Source: DASXTC01 sp036505635 (GTDB lineage Bacteria; Acidobacteriota; Polarisedimenticolia; JACPZX01; DASXTC01). Taken from it: a DNA stretch of 29,619 nt. The DNA lies in assembly GCA_036505635.1 (NCBI GenBank), contig DASXTC010000047.1:1-29619 (forward strand), given 5' to 3'. Shown here one piece after another: positions 1 through 9,311 of this stretch (the stretch's first letter is position 1; each line of letters begins with the position of its first letter). The notes under the pieces are model-generated. The model did no database searches. It had not been told where the DNA came from and was given only the letters and a program-made list of their open reading frames with translations. A program made the position numbers and the translations under genes.

Positions 1-917
<917 letters not shown>

Positions 918-1165
918 AGTCAGTACCCAGCGAAGTCGTCGAACCCCTGAAGAAGAACAGACCCGACCGGACCCTGCTGGTGGCTCGGCTTGCCCGGCTC
1001 TTGCCGTGAACAAACCGCTCGCTTGCGTGAAAAGTTGCCGTTCTCGTGTAAACTGGCAGCCTGTGTCATAGGTCTAAGTTGTCGATCCTGGTGGGCGCTC
1101 GTACCGGGCCGCGGGATGCCATTGGTGGGCCGGAGTGCGGGCGCGGCAGCGGTAGGGGGAGGAGA
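918..1165 (+). other. Spacer between 23S rRNA and the barrel gene
   Basis: This 248-base spacer holds no tRNA and no obvious intrinsic terminator. A TTGCGT (1023-1028) and TAAACT (1049-1054) pair resembles promoter boxes, but the 20-base spacing makes it weak. A purine-rich stretch at 1151-1165 is the ribosome-binding region of the next gene. Because no terminator is visible, rRNA transcription could run through into the coding gene. Confidence 0.5.
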
Positions 1166-2455
1166 GTGGCACAGAAGAGAGGAACGGCGGCCCGTGGGCT
1201 CGGGAAGTTAGTCTGGGGGCTGGTGGTCTGCCTTTCCGCCGCCGCTCTTACGGCCCCCGCGCAGGCGGAGGATTTGAGGGGACGCTGGTATTTCGGTGGA
1301 CATCTGGGGTTCCTTTCCACCACCGACAGCATCCGCAGCAACGCCGACATCATCATCGGTCCGGTAGGTGACGACGGCATCCCCTTCACGGGTGACCTCA
1401 ACGAGGAGCAAGGCTGTGTCGGCGCGCTGAGCACCAACACTTACTGCGACCCACGGCCCGACGACCTGCTCAGCCGGGAGACGACCATCGAAGAGACCGT
1501 CAGGGCCGAGCTGGACGCCGGATTCGGGATCACCAGCTGGCTGACTTTTCAGCTCGACGCGAGCTATTTCAGGGGAGATGTCGGGCCCGTCGACACGTTC
1601 CTGAGGGACCACTTCCCCGTCTCCAGCGGCGCCACTGCCGGAGTGCTCGACCGGTTCGATGACCGCGAACGGATCATCCCGGTCCAGGCCGGGACGATCA
1701 CAGAGATCCCCATCTCCCTCACGGGCATCGTCAGGTTCAGGAAGGACAGCCCACTGAACCCCTACGTGGGGGTCGGGCTCGGCATGGTCTTCGCCAACAT
1801 CGAAAGGTCCAACGACGTCGACGAGCTCAACAACAGGATCGCCTCGATGCGCATCCGTGGCATTAGAGACGAGTTCAACGAGCCGATCGGGAATCCCCCT
1901 TCCAGCCAGACCGTCAACGGCAGGATTCCGTTTCAGAACGCTCTCAGAGTCGACGTGAAGGATTCATTCGAGTGGCACCTCGTCGCCGGTGCCGAGTACT
2001 TCTTCAACGACAAGCTCAGCCTGGTGTTCGATGCCCGATACGTGTTCGCCGACCAATACCTCGAGCTGGACCTTGGTGGAGAGGATCAGATCAACCTCCT
2101 CATCTTCTCGGAGAAGCTGTTCCGCCCGGACGGCAGCGTCCAGATCTTCTCCTACAAGGGAGAGGCGCCCAACACGCTGTGCGCGGACACCGGCAAGCCG
2201 GACGGCATGGGGGGGACCATGTACGTTGGCGCGGGTTGCAACAACCAGCCAAACGGGTTTGTCAACCCGGGGATCAGCAACTGCCCGACGTCAGGCGATT
2301 TCGACGGCGACGGTCAGACCGACAGATGCTATGGCCAGAACGTGGGCGAGAGCCCGTCGGGGATCAGGGACCCGAGAGGGGACGTGATCGTTCAGGGAGG
2401 GCGAATCAGCCTTACGGGGTTCGCCATCGCGACCGGCCTGCGATTTCACTTCTAG
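1166..2455 (+). CDS. Outer-membrane beta-barrel protein (OmpW/porin-like), between 23S and 5S
   Basis: The product is a 429-residue exported protein expected to fold as an outer-membrane beta-barrel. Residues 1-34 form a clear Sec signal peptide: basic start, hydrophobic core, cleavage after AQA. The mature part alternates amphipathic strands and turns, for example the YVGVGLGMVF and WHLVAGAEYFF segments. It ends in GLRFHF, a C-terminal Phe beta-signal for BAM insertion. A loop near residues 375-385 has a DFDGDGQTDRC calcium-loop-like motif, and several Cys may form periplasmic or surface disulfides. I chose the GTG at 1166 because a strong purine Shine-Dalgarno (1154-1163) precedes it and the signal peptide begins there; an upstream TTG at 1079 would add an arginine/glycine-rich leader that spoils the signal. 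The gene lies inside an rRNA operon, 29 bases before 5S. Ligand and exact family are unknown. Confidence 0.88.
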   Translation: MAQKRGTAARGLGKLVWGLVVCLSAAALTAPAQAEDLRGRWYFGGHLGFLSTTDSIRSNADIIIGPVGDDGIPFTGDLNEEQGCVGALSTNTYCDPRPDDLLSRETTIEETVRAELDAGFGITSWLTFQLDASYFRGDVGPVDTFLRDHFPVSSGATAGVLDRFDDRERIIPVQAGTITEIPISLTGIVRFRKDSPLNPYVGVGLGMVFANIERSNDVDELNNRIASMRIRGIRDEFNEPIGNPPSSQTVNGRIPFQNALRVDVKDSFEWHLVAGAEYFFNDKLSLVFDARYVFADQYLELDLGGEDQINLLIFSEKLFRPDGSVQIFSYKGEAPNTLCADTGKPDGMGGTMYVGAGCNNQPNGFVNPGISNCPTSGDFDGDGQTDRCYGQNVGESPSGIRDPRGDVIVQGGRISLTGFAIATGLRFHF

Positions 2456-2484
2456 CGGGAGAAACGAGAGACGAGATAAAGGTT

Positions 2485-2601
<117 letters not shown>

Positions 2602-2612
2602 ATAGTTCAGAG

Positions 2613-2657
2613 GGCCCGCCGCCCAGGGAAGCAGGATGGTGCGGCGGGCCTTTTTTT
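2613..2657 (+). terminator. Intrinsic terminator after 5S rRNA
   Basis: A perfect 10-bp GC-only inverted repeat, GGCCCGCCGC (2613-2622) with GCGGCGGGCC (2641-2650), is followed at once by seven T (2651-2657). This is the clearest rho-independent terminator in the window and ends the rRNA operon. Confidence 0.95.
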
Positions 2658-2715
2658 ATGCCCTTAGGAATCCCACCTCCGCGTGGAGGCAACCGTCTGG
2701 AGCCTCCCCCGGCAC

Positions 2716-2729
2716 TGTGATAACATCAC
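2716..2729 (+). promoter_or_regulatory. Possible extended -10 and palindrome upstream of yebC
   Basis: TG-T-GATAAC (2716-2724) resembles an extended -10 box in a region just downstream of a terminator where a promoter is needed. It overlaps the perfect palindrome GTGAT-AAC-ATCAC (2717-2729), which could be an operator. No good -35 box is visible, so the promoter reading is tentative. Confidence 0.3.
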
Positions 2730-2767
2730 GGTTACAAAGACCTCTCGAAGCACGCGGAGCCCCGTCG

Positions 2768-3511
2768 ATGTCCGGTCATTCCAAGTGGAGCACGATCAAG
2801 CACAAGAAGGGGGCCCTTGACGCGAAAAGGGGCCGCATCTTCACGCGCCTGATCCGTGAGATCACGATCGCGGCCCGGTCGGGTGGAGGGGATCCCTCCG
2901 GCAACGCCAGGCTTCGTTCCGCCATCGCCACCGCCAAGGAAGCCAACATGCCGGCGGACAACATCACCCGTGCCATCAAGAAGGGGACCGGTGACATGGA
3001 GGGCGTGCAGCTCGAGGAGGTCACCTACGAAGGGTACGGCCCCGGTGGCGTCGCGGTCATCGTCGAGACCGTGACCGACAACAAGAACAGAACCGTCCCC
3101 GAGATCCGGCACATATTCGCGAAGCACGGCGGCAACATGGCCGCCGCAAACTCCGTCGCCTGGATGTTCGAGAAGAAGGGCTACTTCGTCGTGCACTCCT
3201 CCGCGATGCCCGAGGACCAGCTCCTCGACCTGGTGCTCGAGGCGGGGGCCGAGGACATGAGTCAGGACGGGGAGAACTTCGAGATCTTCACCGCGCCGGA
3301 CAGTTTCGAGGCCGTGAAGGAGGCCCTCAAGGGGAAGGGAGTGGCCATCAGTGCGTCGGAGGTTGCCATGACCCCGAAGAACACCGTGCGCACGGAAGGC
3401 CAGGCCGCGCGCAGGGTGCTCAACCTCATCGAGGCTCTGGAAGAGCACGACGACGTCCAGCACGTTTGGGCTAACTTCGATATCGACGAGAGCGAACTCC
3501 AGGCGTCCTGA
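2768..3511 (+). CDS. yebC: YebC/PmpR family protein
   Basis: This is a 247-residue YebC family protein of typical full length. The N-terminus MSGHSKWSTIKHKK and the following KRGRIFTRLIREI and NMPADNITRAIKKGTG stretches are family hallmarks. The middle YEGYGPGGVAVIVE and DNKNRT segments and the acidic C-terminal half also fit. Family members were long annotated as transcription regulators; more recent work links them to relief of ribosome stalling on proline-rich nascent chains. The product is cytosolic. The ATG at 2768 is chosen because it begins the conserved N-terminus; an upstream in-frame start at 2636 would run through the terminator. The gene lies 16 bases before ruvC, the common yebC-ruvC arrangement, and probably heads the ruv operon. 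Confidence 0.96.
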   Translation: MSGHSKWSTIKHKKGALDAKRGRIFTRLIREITIAARSGGGDPSGNARLRSAIATAKEANMPADNITRAIKKGTGDMEGVQLEEVTYEGYGPGGVAVIVETVTDNKNRTVPEIRHIFAKHGGNMAAANSVAWMFEKKGYFVVHSSAMPEDQLLDLVLEAGAEDMSQDGENFEIFTAPDSFEAVKEALKGKGVAISASEVAMTPKNTVRTEGQAARRVLNLIEALEEHDDVQHVWANFDIDESELQAS

Positions 3512-3527
3512 ACGGAGCCAGCGACGT

Positions 3528-4022
3528 GTGAGGATCCTGGGCATCGATCCGGGCTCCACCGTCACCGGCTTCGGGATTGTCGAATACGCCCGCAGCCATC
3601 TCACGCTAGTGGTGGCCGGAGTCATCCGGCCGGGGCGCGCTCGAACCCTCCCGGAGAGGCTGGGAATCATCGGCGACGGGCTGCGGGATCTCCTCCGCGA
3701 GCATTGCCCTCAGGCCGTCTCCATCGAGAGGGTCTTCCAGCACGCGAACGTCCACTCGGCGCTCGTGCTGGCCCACATCCGCGGCGCCCTCATGCTGGAG
3801 GTCGTGCGGGCGGGCGTCACGTTGCACGAGTACACGGCGCTGCAGGTGAAGAAGGCCCTCGTCGGCAACGGCCATGCGGACAAGGATCAGGTCCGGTCGA
3901 TGGTCGTGAGGCTGCTGAAGGTGCGAGAAATACCCGCGCCCCACGATGTCTCCGACGCGCTCGCCGTCGCCATCTGCCATGCCCACTCGTCTGAAAGCCT
4001 CGGCCGGAGGGGCGGGTCATGA
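3528..4022 (+). CDS. ruvC: Holliday junction resolvase RuvC
   Basis: A 164-residue RuvC endonuclease, normal in length, which cuts Holliday junctions symmetrically as the nuclease of the RuvABC resolvasome in the cytosol. The start ILGIDPGSTVTGFG is the first beta-strand of the RNase H-like fold. The four catalytic acids are visible at D7, E67, D140 and D143, the last two in HDVSDALAVAICH. The phenylalanine-containing ERVFQHANVHSA region is the usual junction-contact segment. Translation starts at GTG 3528 after an ACGGAG-type ribosome site close to the yebC stop. The stop overlaps the start of the next gene as ATGA, which indicates translational coupling. Confidence 0.97.
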   Translation: MRILGIDPGSTVTGFGIVEYARSHLTLVVAGVIRPGRARTLPERLGIIGDGLRDLLREHCPQAVSIERVFQHANVHSALVLAHIRGALMLEVVRAGVTLHEYTALQVKKALVGNGHADKDQVRSMVVRLLKVREIPAPHDVSDALAVAICHAHSSESLGRRGGS

Positions 4023-6832
4023 AGCTCCTTCGGGCCGCCCCATTGGCCGTCGCGGTCCTCGCCTCGGCCCTCCTCCTCGGCGCGGCATGGCGCTGTCTGG
4101 CCCGGGTGCCGGAGGGGGCCCTTGGTCTTCAGATCCGCAACGACCAGGGGATTGCCATGCTCTCCCCCGGACGCCATCTGATCCGTCCCATGGATTCCAT
4201 CGTGCTCCTGCCCTCCACGAGGCGGGACTACTCGGGCGAGATCCACCTGACGACCACCGAAGGGGCCGCCCTCGCGATCCCATTCCGGATCGGCCTCGAC
4301 TTCACGCGCGCCGAGCCGTCACGTCTCGCGGCCCTCGCCGGGGGCCCCGCCTCCGCCGGCGGCCTGGAAGGGTCCGTGGGGCGGCTCGTGGAGAAGGAAG
4401 CGACCGCGCTCTCGGCCGGCCGGCGGGAATCCCTCTCCGCCGAGATGCTCGCGCCCGTCCTCAACGGGATCGGGCTCGTCCCCGGGAGCCTCACGCTGGG
4501 CAGGGCGCGCACCTCGGCGCCCGCGCACGGGGAGAACCCGCTTCGAGCCTCCTACAAGGCTCCCCCCTGGCCGGTCCTCGTTATCGGGATCGACAGCGCC
4601 GATTGGGACCTCATGACCCCCATGATGGAGGCCGGCGCGCTGCCGAACCTCAAGGCCCTCCGCGATCGGGGCGCCTGGGGGACGCTGCGCTCGATGAAGC
4701 CGACCCTTTCCCCCATCCTCTGGACCACCATCGCCACGGGCAGGCCGCCCGAGGAGCACGGCGTCATCGACTTCCTGATGAAAGATCCGGCCACCGGCGC
4801 GGAGGTCCCCATCTCGCGTTTCTTCAGGAAAGTCAAGGCGCTCTGGAACATCGCCAGCGACCTCGATCTGTCCAACCTCACGGTGGCCTGGTGGGCGACC
4901 TGGCCCGCCGAGGAGGTCGCGGGGCAGATGATTACCGATCGCGTCGCCTACTCTCTCTTCGACCTGTCGTCCGATGATCGCCAGATCGGCAACGTCTATC
5001 CCGAGTCGCTCGCGCGGGAAGTCCTCGACCTGCGGGTCGAGGAGGACGAGATCGGCTACGAGGACCTCCGCGCCATCGCCGACGTGCCCCCCGCAGAGTT
5101 CGACCGGGCGAGGCTCCTGATCGGCTCGCTCGAGGGGTACCGGGATCCGATCACCCATCTGATCCGGATCCTGGCGAGCACCCAGACCTATCACCGGATT
5201 GCGACGACCCTGGTGGCCCGGAACCGTCCCGGGCTCGCGCTGGTCTACTACGAGGGGCTGGACGAGGTGAATCACCGGTTCGCCCACTTGATGCCGCCCG
5301 CGATGAAGCTTGCCCGCGGGACTCCCGCGCCCCTCGCCGCGGCCTGCGCCGGTGCGGTGTCCGGGTTCTATCGCCTCCAGGACAGGATGGTGGGGGATCT
5401 CGTCGAGGCCGCGGGCCCCGACGCCGTGATCCTGGTGATGTCGGACCACGGCTTTGCCAACGGCGCGGAGCGTCCCATCGACGCGCCCCCCGACATCGAG
5501 GGAAAGCCGGGCCTCTGGCATACACTGGACGGTGTCTTCATCGCGGCCGGCCCGCCGATTGCGCCGGGCCGGCTGGCGGGCCCCCTCACGCTGCTCGATG
5601 TGGCGCCCACGGTCCTGGCGCTCCTCGGGCTGCCGAAGGCCGGCGATATGCCGGGGCGCGCCCTGACAGAGATCGTGAGGCCCGGCCTCCTTCCTCGCAC
5701 GCAGGAGATCCAGGTGGCGAGCTACGACGAGATCGGGGCTCCATTGCAGGTCCCCGGGGCGGGAGGCGCTTCGGCGCATGACAGCGAGATGATCGCGAAG
5801 CTGGCCGCCCTCGGCTACATCCAGTCGGGGCCGGGCCCGGGGTCCGACACGGGGACGCCGACCTACCACGTCAACGCGGGGCGGATCTTCCTCTCCAAGA
5901 ATCAGCTCGATCGCGCGCAGCAGGAGTTCGACCGGGCGCGCGAGCTGGCCCCGGGATTCGACCAGCCGCTGCTGGGTCTCGCGCAGGTTCAGATGATGCG
6001 CGGCCGCCCGGCCGAGGCGATCCCCCTGCTCGAGGAAGCCCTCCGCGCGTCGCGGGATCCCCAGCCCGCTCTCTTCACGAGAGCGGCCCTCGTCTACATG
6101 AGAGCGGGACGCCTCCCTGAGGGGATCGCGTTTCTCGGCTCGCTTCGCCTGACCGGCGCGCCCGAGGCGTTCCGCCTCACGGCGCTCGGGATGCTTCGCG
6201 AAAGGACGGGGGACGCCGAGGGGGCGCTCGCGGCCTACCGGGGGGCGCTCGCGATCGAGCCGGCCATCAGCCGGGCTCTTCAGGGCGCCTACCAGATCAT
6301 GAAGCGCAAGGGGGATCTCGAGGAGCTGGCCCGCCTGCTCTCCGGGAGCGTCGACGTCGAGGTGGTCTCCGTCAGCGTGCGCGCCTCCAACTGGCTCGCG
6401 CTGACGCGTGAGCTCCAGGGGGACCGCGATCGCGCCCGGACGATCCTTCAGGATGCCCTCCTGAAGCTGCCGGACGAGGTGATGACCCTCACCAATCTCG
6501 GCTCGATGCTGGTGCGAGAGGACCGGGCAAAGGAGGGGCTCCCCTACCTGGAGCGCGCCTATGGGCGCCGCCCGAAGAGCATCGAGGTGCTCATCAACCT
6601 CATCGTCGCGCACGGCAGGATGGGGAGCCTCGATCAGGCCCGACGCTACTTCGCGGAGGGGGAGGCGGTCGCGAAGCGGCCCGAGCTGTACAACGCCATG
6701 GCCTACGCGTGCCATCTCAACGGCGCCAGCCGGGACGCGGCCACCTACATCGGAGAGTCGCTCGCTCTCGACCCCAACCAGGCCGAGGCCCGCCGCCTGA
6801 AGGAAGAGATCGACAGGAAGGGCGCGCTGTAG
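4019..6832 (+). CDS. SPFH-like / alkaline-phosphatase-superfamily / TPR fusion protein
   Basis: A 937-residue envelope protein in three parts. Residues 7-24 are a signal or anchor helix. Residues 28-165 look like a band-7/SPFH (stomatin-prohibitin) domain, with VPEGALGLQ and LSPGRHLIRP at the usual entry. Residues 185-550 are a type I phosphodiesterase/nucleotide pyrophosphatase domain of the alkaline phosphatase superfamily. Its metal ligands can be placed at D192, D415, H419, D476, H477 and H501, with S231 (in PTLSPILW) at the nucleophile position, so it looks catalytically complete. Residues about 580-930 are tetratricopeptide repeats. Phosphohydrolase or phosphotransferase activity outside the membrane is likely; the substrate is unknown. 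The gene overlaps ruvC by 4 bases and splits ruvC from ruvA, although the protein has no evident role in recombination. The SPFH call rests on pattern similarity only. Confidence 0.85.
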   Translation: MKLLRAAPLAVAVLASALLLGAAWRCLARVPEGALGLQIRNDQGIAMLSPGRHLIRPMDSIVLLPSTRRDYSGEIHLTTTEGAALAIPFRIGLDFTRAEPSRLAALAGGPASAGGLEGSVGRLVEKEATALSAGRRESLSAEMLAPVLNGIGLVPGSLTLGRARTSAPAHGENPLRASYKAPPWPVLVIGIDSADWDLMTPMMEAGALPNLKALRDRGAWGTLRSMKPTLSPILWTTIATGRPPEEHGVIDFLMKDPATGAEVPISRFFRKVKALWNIASDLDLSNLTVAWWATWPAEEVAGQMITDRVAYSLFDLSSDDRQIGNVYPESLAREVLDLRVEEDEIGYEDLRAIADVPPAEFDRARLLIGSLEGYRDPITHLIRILASTQTYHRIATTLVARNRPGLALVYYEGLDEVNHRFAHLMPPAMKLARGTPAPLAAACAGAVSGFYRLQDRMVGDLVEAAGPDAVILVMSDHGFANGAERPIDAPPDIEGKPGLWHTLDGVFIAAGPPIAPGRLAGPLTLLDVAPTVLALLGLPKAGDMPGRALTEIVRPGLLPRTQEIQVASYDEIGAPLQVPGAGGASAHDSEMIAKLAALGYIQSGPGPGSDTGTPTYHVNAGRIFLSKNQLDRAQQEFDRARELAPGFDQPLLGLAQVQMMRGRPAEAIPLLEEALRASRDPQPALFTRAALVYMRAGRLPEGIAFLGSLRLTGAPEAFRLTALGMLRERTGDAEGALAAYRGALAIEPAISRALQGAYQIMKRKGDLEELARLLSGSVDVEVVSVSVRASNWLALTRELQGDRDRARTILQDALLKLPDEVMTLTNLGSMLVREDRAKEGLPYLERAYGRRPKSIEVLINLIVAHGRMGSLDQARRYFAEGEAVAKRPELYNAMAYACHLNGASRDAATYIGESLALDPNQAEARRLKEEIDRKGAL

Positions 6833-6905
6833 CAATATGTCGTACGCGCCCGCGTTCCACCGGGGCGCCGTTGCCTGTCAGGCCGTGTGGGAGGGAGACC
6901 CCGTC

Positions 6906-7550
6906 GTGATAGCCAGGCTGACCGGCCGCCTCCTGGAGAAGGAGCCTCATCGCGTCCTTCTCGATGTGGGAGGTGTGGGCTACCGTGCCCACATCCCGCT
7001 CTCCACTTTCTACACGCTCCCCGTGGAAGGGGCCGAGGTCGTCCTTCGCATCCACACGCACGTGCGAGAGGATTCGCTGACACTCTTCGGCTTCTCGACA
7101 CGCGAGGAGCAGGACCTGTTCGAGCGGCTCATCGAGATCTCCGGTATCGGCCCGCGCCTGGCGCTGGCCATCCTCTCGGGCCTGCCCGCCGGCGACCTCG
7201 TGGATGCGATCTCCGATGGAGACTCCGGGCGCCTGCGCGCCATCCCGGGGGTGGGGCCCAAGACGGCCGATCGCGTGGTCCTCGAGATGCGCGACCGGAT
7301 CCGCCTGCTGCACCGCGCGGGGGGCCCGGGGCGCGGAGAGGGAAAGGCCGGCGCCGCCGGCGGGACTCGTTCGGTCAGGAGGGACGTCGTCTCGGCGCTC
7401 GTGAATCTCGGATACCGCGAGACACAGGCGGAGGCGGCGGTACGGCAGGCGCTCGACGTCGAAGCGGGAGAGGGCGAGCCGCAGCCCGCCGCGCCCGAAG
7501 GGACCCTCCAGGAAGTCCTGAAACGTTCGCTCAAGTACCTGGCCTCGTGA
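6906..7550 (+). CDS. ruvA: Holliday junction branch migration protein RuvA
   Basis: A 214-residue RuvA, the tetrameric junction-binding subunit that loads RuvB. Residues 1-62 are the OB-fold domain (IARLTGRLLEKEPHRVLLDVGG). Two helix-hairpin-helix motifs follow, ISGIGPRLALAIL and IPGVGPKTADRVV, and a flexible Gly-rich linker leads to the RuvB-binding domain III (VSALVNLGYRETQAEAAV). The GTG at 6906 is chosen because family members begin M/V-I-A/G-R-L and a GGGAGGGAG ribosome site lies just upstream; an ATG at 6837 would add 23 residues without family similarity. The stop is followed 14 bases later by ruvB. Confidence 0.96.
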   Translation: MIARLTGRLLEKEPHRVLLDVGGVGYRAHIPLSTFYTLPVEGAEVVLRIHTHVREDSLTLFGFSTREEQDLFERLIEISGIGPRLALAILSGLPAGDLVDAISDGDSGRLRAIPGVGPKTADRVVLEMRDRIRLLHRAGGPGRGEGKAGAAGGTRSVRRDVVSALVNLGYRETQAEAAVRQALDVEAGEGEPQPAAPEGTLQEVLKRSLKYLAS

Positions 7551-7564
7551 GGAGCCGCCCGCTC

Positions 7565-8629
7565 ATGCCGAAGCGAGACAAGCCGAAGGGAGCGCAGCCG
7601 GACGAGACGGCCAAGATCCTCATCCGTCCGGAGCCGCTCGAGGACGATCTGCCCTTCGACGCCGCGTTGCGGCCACGCACCCTCGAGGAATACATCGGCC
7701 AGCACCATGCGAAGGAGAACCTCGGAGTCTTCATCGAGGCCGCGCGGATGCGTCACGAGCCGCTGGACCACGTGCTGCTGTACGGGCCGCCGGGCCTCGG
7801 CAAGACGACGCTGGCGCACATCATCGCCGGCGAGCAGCGGGCAACCCTCAAGACCACCTCCGGTCCGCTCATCGAGAAGGCGGGCGACCTCGCCGCACTG
7901 CTGACGAACCTGGACTCCGGCGACGTCCTTTTCATCGACGAGATCCATCGGCTGTCGCCCAACCTCGAGGAGATCCTCTACTCGGCGATGGAGGACTTCC
8001 GCCTCGACGTCATCATCGGGCAGGGACCTTCGGCCCGGTCGATCAAGATCGAGCTGCCCCGCTTCACGCTGGTGGGGGCATCCACCCGCATCGGGCTGCT
8101 AACCGCTCCACTGAGGGACCGTTTCGGCATCGTGCACCACCTCGGCTTCTACTCGGAGGACGATCTGCAGGCGATCGTGGAGCGCTCCGCGCGGCTCCTG
8201 CAGATCGCGGCCGACAGGCAGGGTTCCCGGGAGATCGCCCGGAGGGCCCGCGGCACGCCACGCGTCGCCAACAGGCTGCTGCGCCGCGTGCGCGACTTCG
8301 CCGAGGTGGCGGGCGGTTCGCGCATCACCGAGGATCTGGCGCGGGACTCCCTGGAGCGCCTCCGGGTCGACAGGTACGGGCTCGACGAGACGGATCGCCG
8401 GATGCTGCTTCTCATCCTCGAGAAGTTCGAGGGGGGCCCCGTGGGGATCAACACGATCGCGGCCGCGCTTGGCGAGGAGCGCGACACGATCGAGGAGATC
8501 TACGAGCCGTACCTTCTCCAGATAGGGTTCCTGGACCGCACCCCGCGAGGACGCTGCGTCACCCATCTGGCCAGCCGTCACCTGGGGGCCTCCCGGCCGC
8601 CGGGAGAGGAGCAGAGCACCCTGTTCTGA
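7565..8629 (+). CDS. ruvB: Holliday junction branch migration helicase RuvB
   Basis: A 354-residue AAA+ motor that drives branch migration with RuvA. The sequence shows the RuvB-specific LRPRTLEEYIGQ entry (about 35-46), Walker A GPPGLGKTT (74-82), Walker B FIDE (123-126), the sensor region GASTRIGLLTAPLRDRFGI with its arginine finger, and the C-terminal winged helix with GVNTIAA-like GPVGINTIAAALGE. Length matches the family. The ATG at 7565 is used; the GAGGAG ribosome site overlaps the ruvA stop region 10 bases upstream. The open frame extends further upstream only as a shadow of ruvA. With yebC and ruvC/A it forms a classic cluster. Confidence 0.97.
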   Translation: MPKRDKPKGAQPDETAKILIRPEPLEDDLPFDAALRPRTLEEYIGQHHAKENLGVFIEAARMRHEPLDHVLLYGPPGLGKTTLAHIIAGEQRATLKTTSGPLIEKAGDLAALLTNLDSGDVLFIDEIHRLSPNLEEILYSAMEDFRLDVIIGQGPSARSIKIELPRFTLVGASTRIGLLTAPLRDRFGIVHHLGFYSEDDLQAIVERSARLLQIAADRQGSREIARRARGTPRVANRLLRRVRDFAEVAGGSRITEDLARDSLERLRVDRYGLDETDRRMLLLILEKFEGGPVGINTIAAALGEERDTIEEIYEPYLLQIGFLDRTPRGRCVTHLASRHLGASRPPGEEQSTLF

Positions 8630-8669
8630 TTCCGCCCGCGAGAAGGCCCCTCGGTCTGGAGCGCCGGCA

Positions 8670-8697
8670 TTGACAGGCCCGCGAGGGCCGGTCTAAC
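8670..8697 (+). promoter_or_regulatory. Sigma-70-type promoter of bioY-larE
   Basis: TTGACA (8670-8675) is a perfect -35 box; TCTAAC (8692-8697), 16 bases later, is a four-of-six -10 match. The spacer holds the perfect inverted repeat GGCCC-GCGA-GGGCC (8676-8689), which could be an operator or the remnant of a terminator for ruvB. The promoter starts the bioY-larE unit separately from ruvB. Confidence 0.55.
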
Positions 8698-8726
8698 CTG
8701 AGTTTGCCCGAGGGACGGAGGATACG

Positions 8727-9311
8727 ATGGAGAAGACGACGGAGCTTGTGGCGGCCCGGGTTCACCCCGCCGTCCGAAAGCTCGCGGTCTGCGCGCTCTT
8801 CGCGGCGCTCATCGCCGCGGGGGGCCACCTGAGGGTTCCGATCCCCGGCAACCCCGTGCCCCTCACCCTCCAGGTTGTCTTCGTCCTCCTGGCCGGGGCG
8901 TTGCTGGCCCCCTCCACGGCCGCGGCAAGCGTGGCCCTTTTTCTGCTGGCCGGCCTCGCGGGAGCGCCGGTCTTCTCGGGGAGCGGAGCCGGGCTAGCCT
9001 ACCTGATGGGTCCCACCGGCGGATACCTGGTCGGGTTCCTCCTCGGCGCGGCGCTCTGCTCCTTCATCCTTCGCGCGAGACGCGATTCGTTCGCGCTGGT
9101 CGTGGTTTCGATGGCGGCCTGCGTGCTGACGATCCACTTCTTCGGGGCCGCGCGTCTCGCAATCTATCTCGGCGGCGACATCCGCCTGGCCGTCAGGCTG
9201 GGCATCATGCCGTTCATCGGTATGGACGTCCTGAAGATACTCGCCGCCGCCGCGGTCGTGACGGGAACCTCCTCACTCATGCCGAAGGGTCCCGCAGCCG
9301 GGACTCTCTGA
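8727..9311 (+). CDS. bioY: Biotin transporter BioY
   Basis: A 194-residue BioY, the substrate-binding S component of ECF-type biotin uptake. It is nearly all membrane helices: six hydrophobic segments are visible. The family signatures are the VPIPGNPVPLTLQVVFVLLAG stretch near residues 36-56 and the GPTGGYLVGFLLGA segment (about 95-108). A GGAGG ribosome site precedes the ATG at 8727. No BioM or BioN genes are nearby; solitary BioY proteins are known to transport biotin or to share energising modules encoded elsewhere. The stop overlaps the start of larE by one base (TGATG). No clear BirA or BioR operator is seen upstream. Confidence 0.94.
   Translation: MEKTTELVAARVHPAVRKLAVCALFAALIAAGGHLRVPIPGNPVPLTLQVVFVLLAGALLAPSTAAASVALFLLAGLAGAPVFSGSGAGLAYLMGPTGGYLVGFLLGAALCSFILRARRDSFALVVVSMAACVLTIHFFGAARLAIYLGGDIRLAVRLGIMPFIGMDVLKILAAAAVVTGTSSLMPKGPAAGTL

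Noticed and set aside
1079..1165. TTG at 1079 as the barrel gene start
   Set aside because: It adds an Arg/Gly-rich leader before an otherwise perfect signal peptide, and GTG 1166 has a much better ribosome site.
918..1165. tRNA gene in the 23S-5S interval
   Set aside because: No cloverleaf or TTCGAATC-type arm could be found on either strand.
4319..6835. 838-residue minus-strand ORF opposite the phosphatase fusion
   Set aside because: It is a high-GC codon shadow: Arg/Gly/Pro/His-rich, with no motifs, antisense to a gene with full catalytic residues.
8670..8700. BirA-type operator upstream of bioY
   Set aside because: The TTGACAGG...GGTCTAA halves match a BirA box too poorly; the -35 box and the GGCCC/GGGCC repeat explain the region better.
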